Positions 1-15,499 of a stretch of DNA of 64,000 nt are shown here, one piece after another. The position numbers and the translations under genes are program-made. The stretch's first letter is position 1; every line of letters starts with the position of its first letter. This stretch comes from Halictus rubicundus (taxonomy: Eukaryota; Arthropoda; Insecta; Hymenoptera; Halictidae): the NCBI RefSeq assembly GCF_050948215.1, contig NW_027488942.1, positions 1 through 64,000 of the forward strand, in the 5' to 3' direction. The notes under the pieces are model-generated. The model was not told the DNA's origin. It searched no databases and was given only the letters and a program-made list of their open reading frames with translations.

Positions 1-783
1 AGGATAGGATAGAGGATAGGATAGGATAGAGGATAGGATAGGATAGGATAGGATAGAGGATAGGATAGGATAGAGGATAGGATACGATAGAGGATAAGGA
101 TAGGATAGAGGATAGGATAGGATAGAGGATAGGATAGGATAGAGGATACGATATAGGATTGGATAGGATAGAGGATAGGATACGATAGTGGATAGGATAG
201 GATAGAGAATAGGATATAGGATTGGATAGGATAGAGGATAGGATAGGATAGAGGATAGGATATTATAGAGGATAGGATAGGATAGAGGATAGGATACGAT
301 AGAGGATAGGATAGGATAGAGGATACGATATAGGATTTAATAGGATAGAGGATAGGATACGATAAAGGATAGGATAGGATAGAGGATAGGATAGGATAGA
401 GAATAGGATATAGGATTGGATAGGATAGCTGATAGGATAGGATAGAGGATAGGATAGGATAGATGATAGGATATGATAGAGGATAGGATATAGGATTGGA
501 TAGGATAGAGGATAGGATATGATAGAGGATAGGATATGATAGAGGATAGGATATGATAGAGGATAGGATATAGGATTGGATAGGATAGAGGATAGGATAG
601 GATAGAGGATAGGATAGGATAGAGGATAGGATAGGATAGTGGATAGGATAGGATAGAGGATAGGATAGGATAGGATAGGATAGAGGATAGGATAGGATAG
701 AGGATAGGATAGGATAGAGGATAGGATACGATAGAGGATAGGATAGGATAGAGAATAGGATATAGGATTGGATAGGATAGAGG

Positions 784-3117
784 ATACAATAGGATAGAGG
801 ATAGGATAGGATAGAGGATAGGACAGGATAGAGGACAGGATAGGATAGAGGATAGGATACGATAGAGGATAAGGATAGGATAGAGGATAGGATAGGATAG
901 AGGATAGGATAGGATAGAAGATAGGATAGGGTAGAGGATAGGATACGATAGAGGATAAGGATAGGATAGAGGATAGGATAGGATACAGGAAAGGATAGGA
1001 TAGAGGATAGGATAGGATAGAGGGTAGGATATGATAGAGGATAGGATATAGGATTGGGTAGGATAGAGGATAGGATAGGATAGAGGATAGGATTGGATAG
1101 AGGATAGGATAGGATAGAGGATAGGATAGGATAGAGGATAGGATAGGATAGAGGATACGATATAGGATTGGATAGGATAGAGGATAGGATACGATAGTGG
1201 ATAGGATAGGATAGAGAATAGGATATAGGATTGGATAGGATAGAGTATAGGATAGGATAGAGGATAGGATATTATAGAGGATAGGATAGGATAGAGGATA
1301 GGATACGATAGAGGATAGGATAGGATAGAGGATACGATATAGGATTTAATAGGATAGAGGATAGGATACGATAAAGGATAGGATAGGATAGAGGATAGGA
1401 TAGGATAGAGAATAGGATATAGGATTGGATAGGATAGCTGATAGGATAGGATAGAGGATAGGATAGGATAGAGGATAGGATATGATAGAGGATAGGATAT
1501 AGGATTGGATAGGATAGAGGATAGGATATGATAGAGGATAGGATATGATAGAGGATAGGATATAGGATTGGATAGGATAGAGGATAGGATAGGATAGAGG
1601 ATAGGATAGGATAGAGGATAGGATAGGATAGAGGTTAGGATATGATAGAGGATAGGATAGGATAGTGGATAGGATAGGATAGAGGATAGGATAGGATATG
1701 ATAGTGGATAGGATAGGATAGAGGATACAATAGGATAGAGGATAGGATAGGATAGAGGATAGGACAGGATAGAGGATAGGATAGGATAGAGGATAGGATA
1801 GGATAGAGGATACGATATAGGATTTAATAGGATAGAGGATAGGATACGATAAAGGATAGGATAGGATAGAGGATAGGATAGGATAGAGAATAGGATATAG
1901 GATTGGATAGGATAGCTGATAGGATAGGATAGAGGATAGGATAGGATAGAGGATAGGATAGGATAGTGGATAGGATAGGATAGAGGATAGGATAGGATAG
2001 GATAGGATAGAGGATAGGATAGGATAGAGGATAGGATAGGATAGAGGATAGGATACGATAGAGGATAGGATAGGATAGAGAATAGGATATAGGATTGGAT
2101 AGGATAGAGGATACAATAGGATAGAGGATAGGATAGGATAGAGGATAGGACAGGATAGAGGACAGGATAGGATAGAGGATAGGATACGATAGAGGATAAG
2201 GATAGGATAGAGGATAGGATAGGATAGAGGATAGGATAGGATAGAAGATAGGATAGGGTAGAGGATAGGATACGATAGAGGATAAGGATAGGATAGAGGA
2301 TAGGATAGGATACAGGAAAGGATAGGATAGAGGATAGGATAGGATAGAGGGTAGGATATGATAGAGGATAGGATATAGGATTGGGTAGGATAGAGGATAG
2401 GATAGGATAGAGGATAGGATTGGATAGAGGATAGGATAGGATAGAGGATAGGATAGGATAGAGGATAGGATAGGATAGAGGATACGATATAGGATTGGAT
2501 AGGATAGAGGATAGGATACGATAGTGGATAGGATAGGATAGAGAATAGGATATAGGATTGGATAGGATAGAGTATAGGATAGGATAGAGGATAGGATATT
2601 ATAGAGGATAGGATAGGATAGAGGATAGGATACGATAGAGGATAGGATAGGATAGAGGATACGATATAGGATTTAATAGGATAGAGGATAGGATACGATA
2701 AAGGATAGGATAGGATAGAGGATAGGATAGGATAGAGAATAGGATATAGGATTGGATAGGATAGCTGATAGGATAGGATAGAGGATAGGATAGGATAGAG
2801 GATAGGATATGATAGAGGATAGGATATAGGATTGGATAGGATAGAGGATAGGATATGATAGAGGATAGGATATGATAGAGGATAGGATATAGGATTGGAT
2901 AGGATAGAGGATAGGATAGGATAGAGGATAGGATAGGATAGAGGATAGGATAGGATAGAGGTTAGGATATGATAGAGGATAGGATAGGATAGTGGATAGG
3001 ATAGGATAGAGGATAGGATAGGATATGATAGTGGATAGGATAGGATAGAGGATACAATAGGATAGAGGATAGGATAGGATAGAGGATAGGACAGGATAGA
3101 GGATAGGATAGGATAGA
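784..3117 (+). repeat. 1327-bp higher-order repeat in tandem
   Basis: Rare variants recur at a constant 1327-bp offset: GATACAATAGG (784 and 2111), GGGTAGGATATG (1022 and 2349), CGATATAGGATTT (1335 and 2662) and a second ATACAATAGG (1725 and 3052). Copy one is 784-2110. Copy two runs from 2111 to about 3117, where the variants stop matching. The offset is 78 x 17 + 1, so the unit mixes 17-bp and other-length monomers. A related shorter copy sits further left, about 1009 bp before the CGATATAGGATTT at 1335. Confidence 0.85.
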
Positions 3118-4856
3118 GGATAGGATACGATAGAGGATAAGGATAGGATAGAGGATAGGATATGATAGAGGATAGGATAGGATAGAGAATAGGATGGGAT
3201 AGAGGATAGGATAGGATAGAGGATAGGATATGATAGAGGATAGGATAGGATAGAGGATAGGATAGGATACAGGATAGGATAGGATAGAGGATAGAATAGG
3301 ATAGAGGATAGGATAGGATAGAGGATAGGATATGATACTGGATAGGATAGGATAGAGGATAGGATAGGATAGAGGATAGGATAGGATACAGGATAGGATA
3401 GGATAGAGGATAGGATAGTGGATAGGATAGGATAGAGGATAGGATAGGATAGAGGATAGGATACGATAGAGGATATTATAGGATAGAGGATAGGATACGA
3501 TAGAGGATAAGGATAGGATAGAGGATAGGATAGGATAGAGGATAGGATATGATAGAGGATGGGATAGGATAGAGGATAGGATAGGACTGAGGATAGGATA
3601 GGATAGAGGATAGGTTAGGATAGAGGATATGATACGATAGAGGATAGGATAGGATAGAGGATAGGATAGGATAGAGGATAGGATAGGATAGAGAATAGGA
3701 TAGGATAGAGGATAGGATAGGATAGAGGATAGGATAGGATAGAGGATAGGATAGGATAGAGGATAGGATACGATAGAGGATAGGATAGGATAGAGGATAC
3801 GATATAGGATTTAATAGGATATAGGATAGGATACGATAAAGGATAGGATAGGATAGAGGATAGGATAGGAGAGAGAATAGGATATAGGATTGGTTAGGAT
3901 AACGGATAGGATAGGATAGAGGATAGGATACGATAGAGGATAGGATAGGATACAGAATAGGATATAGTATTGGATAGGATAGAGGATAGAATAGGATAGA
4001 GGATAGGATAGGATAGAGGATAGGATAGGATAGAGGATAGGATAGGATAGAGGATAGGATAGGATAGAGGATAGGATAGGATAGAGGATAGGATACGATA
4101 GAGGATAAGGATAGGATAGAGGATAGGATAGGATAGAGGATAGGATAGGATAGAGGATAGGATAGGATAGAGGGTAGGATATGATAGAGGATAGGATATA
4201 GGATTGGGTAGGATAGAGGATAGGATAGGATAGAGGATAGGATAGGATAGAGGATAGGATATTATAGAGGATAGGATAGGATAGAGGATAGGATAGGATA
4301 GAGGATAGGATAGGATAGAGGATAGGATAGGATAGAGGATACGATATAGGATTGGATAGGATAGAGGATAGGATACGATAGAGGATAGGATAGGATAGAG
4401 AATAGGATATAGGATTGGATAGGATAGAGGATAGGATAGGATAGAGGATAGGATATTATAGAGGATAGGATAGGATAGAGGATAGGATACGATAGAGGAT
4501 AGGATAGGATAGAGGATACGATATAGGATTTAATAGGATAGAGGATAGGATACGATAAAGGATAGGATAGGATAGAGGATAGGATAGGATAGAGAATAGG
4601 ATATAGGATTGGATAGGATAGCTGATAGGATAGGATAGGTGATAGGATAGGATAGAGGATAGGATATGATAGAGGATAGGATATAGGATTGGATAGGATA
4701 GAGGATAGTATAGGATAGAGGATAGGATAGGATAGAGGATAGGATAGGATAGAGGTTAGGATATGATAGAGGATAGGATAGGATAGTGGATAGGATAGGA
4801 TAGAGGATAGGATAGGATATGATAGTGGATAGGATAGGATAGAGGATAGGATAGGA

Positions 4857-6098
4857 TACAGGATAGGATAGGATAGAGGATACGATATAGGATTGGATAG
4901 GATAGAGGATAGGATATGATAGAGGATAGGATAGGATGGAGGATAGGATAGGATAGAGAATAGGATATAGGATTGGATAGGATAACGGATAGGATAGAAT
5001 AGAGGATTGGATAGGATAGAGGATAGGATAGGATAGAGGATACGATATAGGATTTAATAGGATAGAGGATAGGATACGATAGAGGATAGGATAGGATAGA
5101 GGATAGGATAGGATAGAGGATAGGATAGGATAGAGGATAGGATAGGATAGAGGATAGGATAGGATAGAGGATAGGATAGGATAGAGAATAGGATAGGATA
5201 GAGGATAGGATAGGATAGAGGATAGGATAGGATAGAGGATAGGATAGAGGATAGGATAGGATAGAGGATAGGATAGGATAGAGGATAATATAGGATAGAG
5301 GATAGGATAGGATAGAAGATAGGATAGGATAGAGGATAGGATAGGATAGAGAATAGGATACGATAGAGGATAGGATAGGATAGAGAATAGGATATAGGAT
5401 TGGATAGGATAGAGGATAGAATAGGATAGAGGATAGGATAGGATAGAGGATAGGACAGGATAGAGGATAGGATAGGATACAGGATAGGATAGGATAGAGG
5501 ATACGATATAGGATTGGATAGGATAGAGGATAGGATATGATAGAGGATAGGATAGGATGGAGGATAGGATAGGATAGAGAATAGGATATAGGATTGGATA
5601 GGATAACGGATAGGATAGAATAGAGGATTGGATAGGATAGAGGATAGGATAGGATAGAGGATACGATATAGGATTTAATAGGATAGAGGATAGGATACGA
5701 TAGAGGATAGGATAGGATAGAGGATAGGATAGGATAGAGGATAGGATAGGATAGAGGATAGGATAGGATAGAGGATAGGATAGGATAGAGGATAGGATAG
5801 GATAGAGAATAGGATAGGATAGAGGATAGGATAGGATAGAGGATAGGATAGGATAGAGGATAGGATAGAGGATAGGATAGGATAGAGGATAGGATAGGAT
5901 AGAGGATAATATAGGATAGAGGATAGGATAGGATAGAAGATAGGATAGGATAGAGGATAGGATAGGATAGAGAATAGGATACGATAGAGGATAGGATAGG
6001 ATAGAGAATAGGATATAGGATTGGATAGGATAGAGGATAGAATAGGATAGAGGATAGGATAGGATAGAGGATAGGACAGGATAGAGGATAGGATAGGA
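4857..6098 (+). repeat. 621-bp tandem duplication
   Basis: TACAGGATAGG (4857 and 5478), GGATGGAGG (the GATGG at 4935 and 5556), GAGGATAATATAGG (5281 and 5902) and TAGGACAGG (its C at 5456 and 6077) all repeat at exactly 621 bp. I saw no difference between the copies by eye. The second copy ends near 6098, where TACAGG is replaced by TAGAGG. Near-identity suggests a recent event or an assembly duplication. Confidence 0.85.
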
Positions 6099-8100
6099 TA
6101 GAGGATAGGATACGATAGAGGATAAGGATAGGATAGAGGATAGAATAGGATAGAGGATAGGATAGGATAGAGGATAGGACAGGATAGAGGATAGGATAGG
6201 ATAGAGGATAGGATACGATAGAGGATAGGATAGGATAGAGGATAGGATAGGATAGAGGATAGGATAGGATAGAGGATAGGATAGGATAGAGGATAGGATA
6301 GGATAGAGGATAGGATAGGATAGGATAGGATAGAGGATAGGATAGGATAGAGGATAGGATAGGATAGAGGATAGGATACGATAGAGGATAGGATAGGATA
6401 GAGAATAGGATATAGGATTGGATAGGATAGCTGATAGGATAGGATAGAGGATAGGATAGGATAGAGGATAGGATATGATAGAGGATAGGATATAGGATTG
6501 GATAGGATAGAGGATAGGATATGATAGAGGATAGGATATGATAGAGGATAGGATATAGGATTGGATAGGATAGAGGATAGGATAGGATAGAGGATAGGAT
6601 AGGATAGAGGATAGGATAGGATAGAGGTTAGGATATGATAGAGGATAGGATAGGATAGTGGATAGGATAGGATAGAGGATAGGATAGGATATGATAGTGG
6701 ATAGGATAGGATAGAGGATAGAATAGGATACAGGATAGGATAGGATAGAGGATACGATATAGGATTGGATAGGATAGAGGATAGGATATGATAGAGGATA
6801 GGATAGGATAGAGAATAGGATGGGATAGAGGATAGGATAGGATAGAGGATAGGATATGATAGAGGATAGGATAGGATAGAGGATAGGATAGGATACAGGA
6901 TAGGATAGGATAGAGGATAGTATAGGATAGAGGATAGGATAGGATAGAGGATAGAATAGGATAGAGGATAGGATAGGATAGAGGATAGGATATGATACAG
7001 GATAGGATAGGATAGAGGATAGGATAGGATAGAGGATAGGATAGGATACAGGATAGGATAGGATAGAGGATAGGATATGATAGAGGATAGGATAGGATAG
7101 AGGATAGGATAGGATAGAGGATAGGATAGGATAGAGGATAGGATAGGATAGAGGATAGGATAGGATAGAGAATAGGATAGGATAGAGGATAGGATAGGAT
7201 AGAGGATAGGATAGGATAGAGGATAGGATAGGATAGAGGATAGGATACGATAGAGGATAGGATAGGATAGAGGATACGATATAGGATTTAATAGGATATA
7301 GGATAGGATACGATAAAGGATAGGATAGGATAGAGGATAGGATAGGAGAGAGAATAGGATATAGGATTGGTTAGGATAACGGATAGGATAGGATAGAGGA
7401 TAGGATACGATAGAGGATAGGATAGGATAGAGAATAGGATATAGGATTGGATAGGATAGAGGATAGAATAGGATAGAGGATAGGATAGGATAGAGGATAG
7501 GATAGGATAGAGGATAGGATAGGATAGAGGATAGGATAGGATAGAGGATAGGATAGGATAGAGGATAGGATACGATAGAGGATAAGGATAGGATAGAGGA
7601 TAGGATAGGATAGAGGATAGGATAGGATAGAGGATAGGATAGGATAGAGGATAGGATAGGGTAGAGGATAGGATACGATAGAGGATAAGGATAGGATAGA
7701 GGATAGGATAGGATAGAGGATAGGATAGGATAGAGGATAGGATAGGATAGAGGGTAGGATATGATAGAGGATAGGATATAGGATTGGGTAGGATAGAGGA
7801 TAGGATAGGATAGAGGATAGGATAGGATAGAGGATAGGATATTATAGAGGATAGGATAGGATAGAGGATAGGATAGGATAGAGGATAGGATAGGATAGAG
7901 GATAGGATAGGATAGAGGATAGGATAGGATAGAGGATAGGATAGGATAGAGGATAGGATAGGATAGAGGATAGGATAGGATAGAGGATAGGATAGGATAG
8001 AGGATACGATATAGGATTGGATAGGATAGAGGATAGGATACGATAGAGGATAGGATAGGATAGAGAATACTATATAGGATTGGATAGGATAGAGGATAGG
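5630..8100 (+). repeat. 2.47-kb higher-order block, copy 1
   Basis: This block recurs at about 10670-13120. Diagnostic variants lie 5041 bp apart: GAGGATAATATAGG (5902/10943), GCTGATAGG (6430/11471), AATAGGATGGG (6821/11862), TATGATACAGG (6991/12032), TTGGTTAGG (7367/12408) and GATTGGGTAGG (7781/12822). Near the ends the offset becomes 5058 and 5024, which differ from 5041 by exactly one 17-bp unit each way. Confidence 0.85.
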
Positions 8101-8479
8101 ATAGGATAGAGGACAGGATATTATAGAGGATAGGATAGGATAGAGGATAGGATACGATAGAGGATAGGATAGGATAGAGGATACGATATAGGATTTAATA
8201 GGATAGAGGATAGGATACGATAAAGGATAGGATAGGATAGAGGATAGGATAGGATAGAGAATAGGATATAGGATTGGATAGGATAGCTGATAGGATAGGA
8301 TAGGTGATAGGATAGGATAGAGGATAGGATATGATAGAGGATAGGATAGAGGATAGGATAGGATAGAGGATAGGATAGGATAGAGGATAGGATAGGATAG
8401 AGGATAGGATAGGATAGAGAATAGGATAGGATAGAGGATAGGATAGGATAGAGAATAGGATATAGGATTGGATAGGATA

Positions 8480-10680
8480 GCGGATAGGATAGGATAGAGG
8501 ATAGGATAGGATAGAGGATAGGATACGATAGAGGATATTATAGGATAGAGGATAGGATACGATAGAGGATAAGGATAGGATAGAGGATAGGATAGGATAG
8601 AGGATAGGATATGATAGAGGATGGGATAGGATAGAGGATAGGATAGGACTGAGGATAGGATAGGATAGAGGATAGGTTAGGATAGAGGATATGATACGAT
8701 AGAGGATAGGATAGGATAGAGGATAGGATAGGATAGAGGATAGGATAGGATAGAGAATAGGATAGGATAGAGGATAGGATAGGATAGAGGATAGGATAGG
8801 ATAGAGGATAGGATAGGATAGAGGATAGGATACGATAGAGGATAGGATAGGATAGAGGATACGATATAGGATTTAATAGGATATAGGATAGGATAGAGGA
8901 TAGGATATGATAGAGGATAGGATATAGGATTGGATAGGATAGAGGATAGGATATGATAGAGGATAGGATATGATAGAGGATAGGATATAGGATTGGATAG
9001 GATAGAGGATAGGATAGGATAGAGGATAGGATAGGATAGAGGATAGGATAGGATAGAGGTTAGGATATGATAGAGGATAGGATAGGATAGTGGATAGGAT
9101 AGGATAGAGGATAGGATAGGATATGATAGTGGATAGGATAGGATAGAGGATAGAATAGGATACAGGATAGGATAGGATAGAGGATACGATATAGGATTGG
9201 ATAGGATAGAGGATAGGATATGATAGAGGATAGGATAGGATAGAGAATAGGATGGGATAGAGGATAGGATAGGATAGAGGATAGGATATGATAGAGGATA
9301 GGATAGGATAGAGGATAGAATAGGATAGAGGATAGGATAGGATAGAGGATAGGATATGATACAGGATAGGATAGGATAGAGGATAGGATAGGATAGAGGA
9401 TAGGATAGGATACAGGATAGGATAGGATAGAGGATAGGATATGATAGAGGATAGGATAGGATAGAGGATAGGATAGGATAGAGGATAGGATAGGATAGAG
9501 GATAGGATAGGATAGAGGATAGGATAGGATAGAGAATAGGATAGGATAGAGGATAGGATAGGATAGAGAATAGGATATAGGATTGGATAGGATAGCGGAT
9601 AGGATAGGATAGAGGATAGGATAGGATAGAGGATAGGATACGATAGAGGATATTATAGGATAGAGGATAGGATACGATAGAGGATAAGGATAGGATAGAG
9701 GATAGGATAGGATAGAGGATAGGATATGATAGAGGATGGGATAGGATAGAGGATAGGATAGGACTGAGGATAGGATAGGATAGAGGATAGGTTAGGATAG
9801 AGGATATGATACGATAGAGGATAGGATAGGATAGAGGATAGGATAGGATAGAGGATAGGATAGGATAGAGAATAGGATAGGATAGAGGATAGGATAGGAT
9901 AGAGGATAGGATAGGATAGAGGATAGGATAGGATAGAGGATAGGATACGATAGAGGATAGGATAGGATAGAGGATACGATATAGGATTTAATAGGATATA
10001 GGATAGGATAGAGGATAGGATATGATAGAGGATAGGATATAGGATTGGATAGGATAGAGGATAGGATATGATAGAGGATAGGATATGATAGAGGATAGGA
10101 TATAGGATTGGATAGGATAGAGGATAGGATAGGATAGAGGATAGGATAGGATAGAGGATAGGATAGGATAGAGGTTAGGATATGATAGAGGATAGGATAG
10201 GATAGTGGATAGGATAGGATAGAGGATAGGATAGGATATGATAGTGGATAGGATAGGATAGAGGATAGAATAGGATACAGGATAGGATAGGATAGAGGAT
10301 ACGATATAGGATTGGATAGGATAGAGGATAGGATATGATAGAGGATAGGATAGGATAGAGAATAGGATGGGATAGAGGATAGGATAGGATAGAGGATAGG
10401 ATATGATAGAGGATAGGATAGGATAGAGGATAGAATAGGATAGAGGATAGGATAGGATAGAGGATAGGATATGATACAGGATAGGATAGGATAGAGGATA
10501 GGATAGGATAGAGGATAGGATAGGATACAGGATAGGATAGGATAGAGGATAGGATATGATAGAGGATAGGATAGGATAGAGGATAGGATAGGATAGAGGA
10601 TAGGATAGGATAGAGGATAGGATAGGATAGAGGATAGGATAGGATAGAGAATAGGATAGGATAGAGGATAGGATAGGATA
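8480..10680 (+). repeat. 1115-bp higher-order repeat in tandem
   Basis: GCGGATAGG (C at 8481 and 9596), GGACTGAGG (8646 and 9761), GATTTAATAGG (T at 8872 and 9987), TACAGGATAGG (9411 and 10526) and AGAGAATAGG (9531 and 10646) are each 1115 bp apart. Copy one is about 8480-9594. Copy two runs from 9595 to about 10680, after which the sequence switches to the start of another block. Confidence 0.85.
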
Positions 10681-13120
10681 GAGGATTGGATAGGATAGAG
10701 GATAGGATAGGATAGAGGATACGATATAGGATTTAATAGGATAGAGGATAGGATACGATAGAGGATAGGATAGGATAGAGGATAGGATAGGATAGAGGAT
10801 AGGATAGGATAGAGGATAGGATAGGATAGAGGATAGGATAGGATAGAGAATAGGATAGGATAGAGGATAGGATAGGATAGAGGATAGGATAGGATAGAGG
10901 ATAGGATAGAGGATAGGATAGGATAGAGGATAGGATAGGATAGAGGATAATATAGGATAGAGGATAGGATAGGATAGAAGATAGGATAGGATAGAGGATA
11001 GGATAGGATAGAGAATAGGATACGATAGAGGATAGGATAGGATAGAGAATAGGATATAGGATTGGATAGGATAGAGGATAGAATAGGATAGAGGATAGGA
11101 TAGGATAGAGGATAGGACAGGATAGAGGATAGGATAGGATAGAGGATAGGATACGATAGAGGATAAGGATAGGATAGAGGATAGAATAGGATAGAGGATA
11201 GGATAGGATAGAGGATAGGACAGGATAGAGGATAGGATAGGATAGAGGATAGGATACGATAGAGGATAGGATAGGATAGAGGATAGGATAGGATAGAGGA
11301 TAGGATAGGATAGAGGATAGGATAGGATAGAGGATAGGATAGGATAGAGGATAGGATAGGATAGGATAGGATAGAGGATAGGATAGGATAGAGGATAGGA
11401 TAGGATAGAGGATAGGATACGATAGAGGATAGGATAGGATAGAGAATAGGATATAGGATTGGATAGGATAGCTGATAGGATAGGATAGAGGATAGGATAG
11501 GATAGAGGATAGGATATGATAGAGGATAGGATATAGGATTGGATAGGATAGAGGATAGGATATGATAGAGGATAGGATATGATAGAGGATAGGATATAGG
11601 ATTGGATAGGATAGAGGATAGGATAGGATAGAGGATAGGATAGGATAGAGGATAGGATAGGATAGAGGTTAGGATATGATAGAGGATAGGATAGGATAGT
11701 GGATAGGATAGGATAGAGGATAGGATAGGATATGATAGTGGATAGGATAGGATAGAGGATAGAATAGGATACAGGATAGGATAGGATAGAGGATACGATA
11801 TAGGATTGGATAGGATAGAGGATAGGATATGATAGAGGATAGGATAGGATAGAGAATAGGATGGGATAGAGGATAGGATAGGATAGAGGATAGGATATGA
11901 TAGAGGATAGGATAGGATAGAGAATAGGATGGGATAGAGGATAGGATAGGATAGAGGATAGGATATGATAGAGGATAGGATAGGATAGAGGATAGAATAG
12001 GATAGAGGATAGGATAGGATAGAGGATAGGATATGATACAGGATAGGATAGGATAGAGGATAGGATAGGATAGAGGATAGGATAGGATACAGGATAGGAT
12101 AGGATAGAGGATAGGATATGATAGAGGATAGGATAGGATAGAGGATAGGATAGGATAGAGGATAGGATAGGATAGAGGATAGGATAGGATAGAGGATAGG
12201 ATAGGATAGAGAATAGGATAGGATAGAGGATAGGATAGGATAGAGGATAGGATAGGATAGAGGATAGGATAGGATAGAGGATAGGATACGATAGAGGATA
12301 GGATAGGATAGAGGATACGATATAGGATTTAATAGGATATAGGATAGGATACGATAAAGGATAGGATAGGATAGAGGATAGGATAGGAGAGAGAATAGGA
12401 TATAGGATTGGTTAGGATAACGGATAGGATAGGATAGAGGATAGGATACGATAGAGGATAGGATAGGATAGAGAATAGGATATAGGATTGGATAGGATAG
12501 AGGATAGAATAGGATAGAGGATAGGATAGGATAGAGGATAGGATAGGATAGAGGATAGGATAGGATAGAGGATAGGATAGGATAGAGGATAGGATAGGAT
12601 AGAGGATAGGATACGATAGAGGATAAGGATAGGATAGAGGATAGGATAGGATAGAGGATAGGATAGGATAGAGGATAGGATAGGATAGAGGATAGGATAG
12701 GGTAGAGGATAGGATACGATAGAGGATAAGGATAGGATAGAGGATAGGATAGGATAGAGGATAGGATAGGATAGAGGATAGGATAGGATAGAGGGTAGGA
12801 TATGATAGAGGATAGGATATAGGATTGGGTAGGATAGAGGATAGGATAGGATAGAGGATAGGATAGGATAGAGGATAGGATATTATAGAGGATAGGATAG
12901 GATAGAGGATAGGATAGGATAGAGGATAGGATAGGATAGAGGATAGGATAGGATAGAGGATAGGATAGGATAGAGGATAGGATAGGATAGGGGATAGGAT
13001 AGGATAGAGGATAGGATAGGATAGAGGATACGATATAGGATTGGATAGGATAGAGGATAGGATACGATAGAGGATAGGATAGGATAGAGAATATGATATA
13101 GGATTGGATAGGATAGAGGA
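10670..13120 (+). repeat. 2.47-kb higher-order block, copy 2
   Basis: Copy of 5630-8100 at an offset of 5041 bp (5024 to 5058 towards the ends). It differs by carrying a 68-bp internal duplication (11851-11986) that is compensated shortly downstream, and by scattered single substitutions. Confidence 0.85.
11851..11986 (+). repeat. 68-bp tandem duplication (four 17-bp units)
   Basis: A segment beginning AGAGAATAGGATGGG occurs at 11851 and again at 11919. The 68-bp length is exactly four monomers. The homologous block near 6810 has it once, so this is a local gain in that copy. Confidence 0.8.
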
Positions 13121-15499
13121 TAGGATAGGATAGAGAATAGGATATAGGATTGGATAGGATAGCTGATAGGATAGGATAGGTGATAGGATAGGATAGAGGA
13201 TAGGATATGATAGAGGATAGGATAGAGGATAGGATAGGATAGAGGATAGGATAGGATAGAGGATAGGATAGGATAGAGGATAGGATAGGATAGAGAATAG
13301 GATAGGATAGAGGATAGGATAGGATAGAGAATAGGATATAGGATTGGATAGGATAGCGGATAGGATAGGATAGAGGATAGGATAGGATAGAGGATAGGAT
13401 AGGAGAGAGAATAGGATATAGGATTGGTTAGGATAACGGATAGGATAGGATAGAGGATAGGATACGATAGAGGATAGGATAGGATAGAGAATAGGATATA
13501 GGATTGGATAGGATAGAGGATAGAATAGGATAGAGGATAGGATAGGATAGAGGATAGGATAGGATAGAGGATAGGATAGGATAGAGGATAGGATAGGATA
13601 GAGGATAGGAGAGGATAGAGGATAGGATAGGGTAGAGGATAGGATACGATAGAGGATAAGGATAGGATAGAGGATAGGATAGGATAGAGGATAGGATAGG
13701 ATAGAGGATACGATATAGGATTGGATAGGATACAGGATAGGATACGATAGAGGATAGGATAGGATAGAGAATAGGATATAGGATTGGATAGGATAGAGGA
13801 TAGGATAGGATAGAGGATAGGATATTATAGAGGATAGGATAGGATAGAGGATAGGATACGATAGAGGATAGGATAGGATAGAGGATACGATATAGGATTT
13901 AATAGGATAGAGGATAGGATACGATAAAGGATAGGATAGGATAGAGGATAGGATAGGATAGAGAATAGGATATAGGATTGGATAGGATAGCTGATAGGAT
14001 AGGATAGGTGATAGGATAGGATAGAGGATAGGATATGATAGAGGATAGGATAGAGGAAAGGATAGGATAGAGGATAGGATAGGATAGAGGATAGGATAGG
14101 ATAGAGAATAGGATAGGATAGAGGATAGGATAGGATAGAGGATAGGATAGGATAGAGGATAGGATAGAGGATAGGATAGGATAGAGGATAATATAGGATA
14201 GAGGATAGGATAGGATAGAAGATAGGATAGGATAGAGGATAGGATAGGATAGAGAATAGGATACGATAGAGGATAGGATAGGATAGAGAATAGGATATAG
14301 GATTGGATAGGATAGAGGATAGAATAGGATAGAGGATAGGATAGGATAGAGGATAGGACAGGATAGAGGATAGGATAGGATAGAGGATAGGATACGATAG
14401 AGGATAAGGATAGGATAGAGGATAGGATAGGATAGAGGATACGATATAGGATTTAATAGGATAGAGAATAGGATATAGGATTGGATAGGATAGAGGATAG
14501 AATAGGATAGAGGATAGGATAGGATAGAGGATAGGACAGGATAGAGGATAGGATAGGATAGAGGATAGGATACGATAGAGGATAAGGATAGGATAGAGGA
14601 TAGGAATAGGATAGAGGATAGGATAGGATAGAAGATAGGATACGATAGAGGATAGGATAGGATAGAGAATTGGATATAGGATTGGATAGGATAGAGGATA
14701 GGATAGGATAGAGGATAGGATAGGATAGAGGATAGGATAGGATAGAGGATAGGATAGGATAGAGGATAGGACAGGATAGAGGATAGGATAGGATAGAGGA
14801 TAGGATACGATAGAGGATAAGGATAGGATAGAGGATAGGATAGGATAGAGGATAGGATAGGATAGAAGATAGGATAAGGTAGAGGATAGGATACGATAGA
14901 GGATAAGGATAGGATAGAGGATAGGATAGGATAGAGGAATAGGATAGGATAGAGGATAGGATAGGATAGAGGGTAGGATATGATAGAGGATAGGATATAG
15001 GATTGGGTAGGATAGAGGATAGGATAGGATAGAGGATAGGATAGGATAGAGGATAGGATAGGATAGAGGATAGGATAGGATAGAGGATAGGATAGGATAG
15101 AGGATATAATAGGATAGAGGATACGATATAGGATTGGATAGGATAGAGGATAGGATACGATAGTGGATAGGATAGGATAGAGAATAGGATATAGGATTGG
15201 ATAGGATAGAGGATAGGATAGGATAGAGGATAGGATAGAGGATAGGATATTATAGAGGATAGGATAGGATAGAGGATAGGATACGATAGAGGATAGGATA
15301 GGATAGAGGATACGATATAGGATTTAATAGGATAGAGGATAGGATACGATAAAGGATAGGATAGGATAGAGGATAGGATAGGATAGAGAATAGGATATAG
15401 GATTGGATAGGATAGCTGATAGGATAGGATAGAGGATAGGATAGGATAGAGGATAGGATATGATAGAGGATAGGATATAGGATTGGATAGGATAGAGGA

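Noticed and set aside
337..2116. Minus-strand repeat ORFs of 150 and 256 codons at the left end
   Set aside because: Stop-free satellite translation. The two resemble each other because they lie in copies of the same higher-order repeat.
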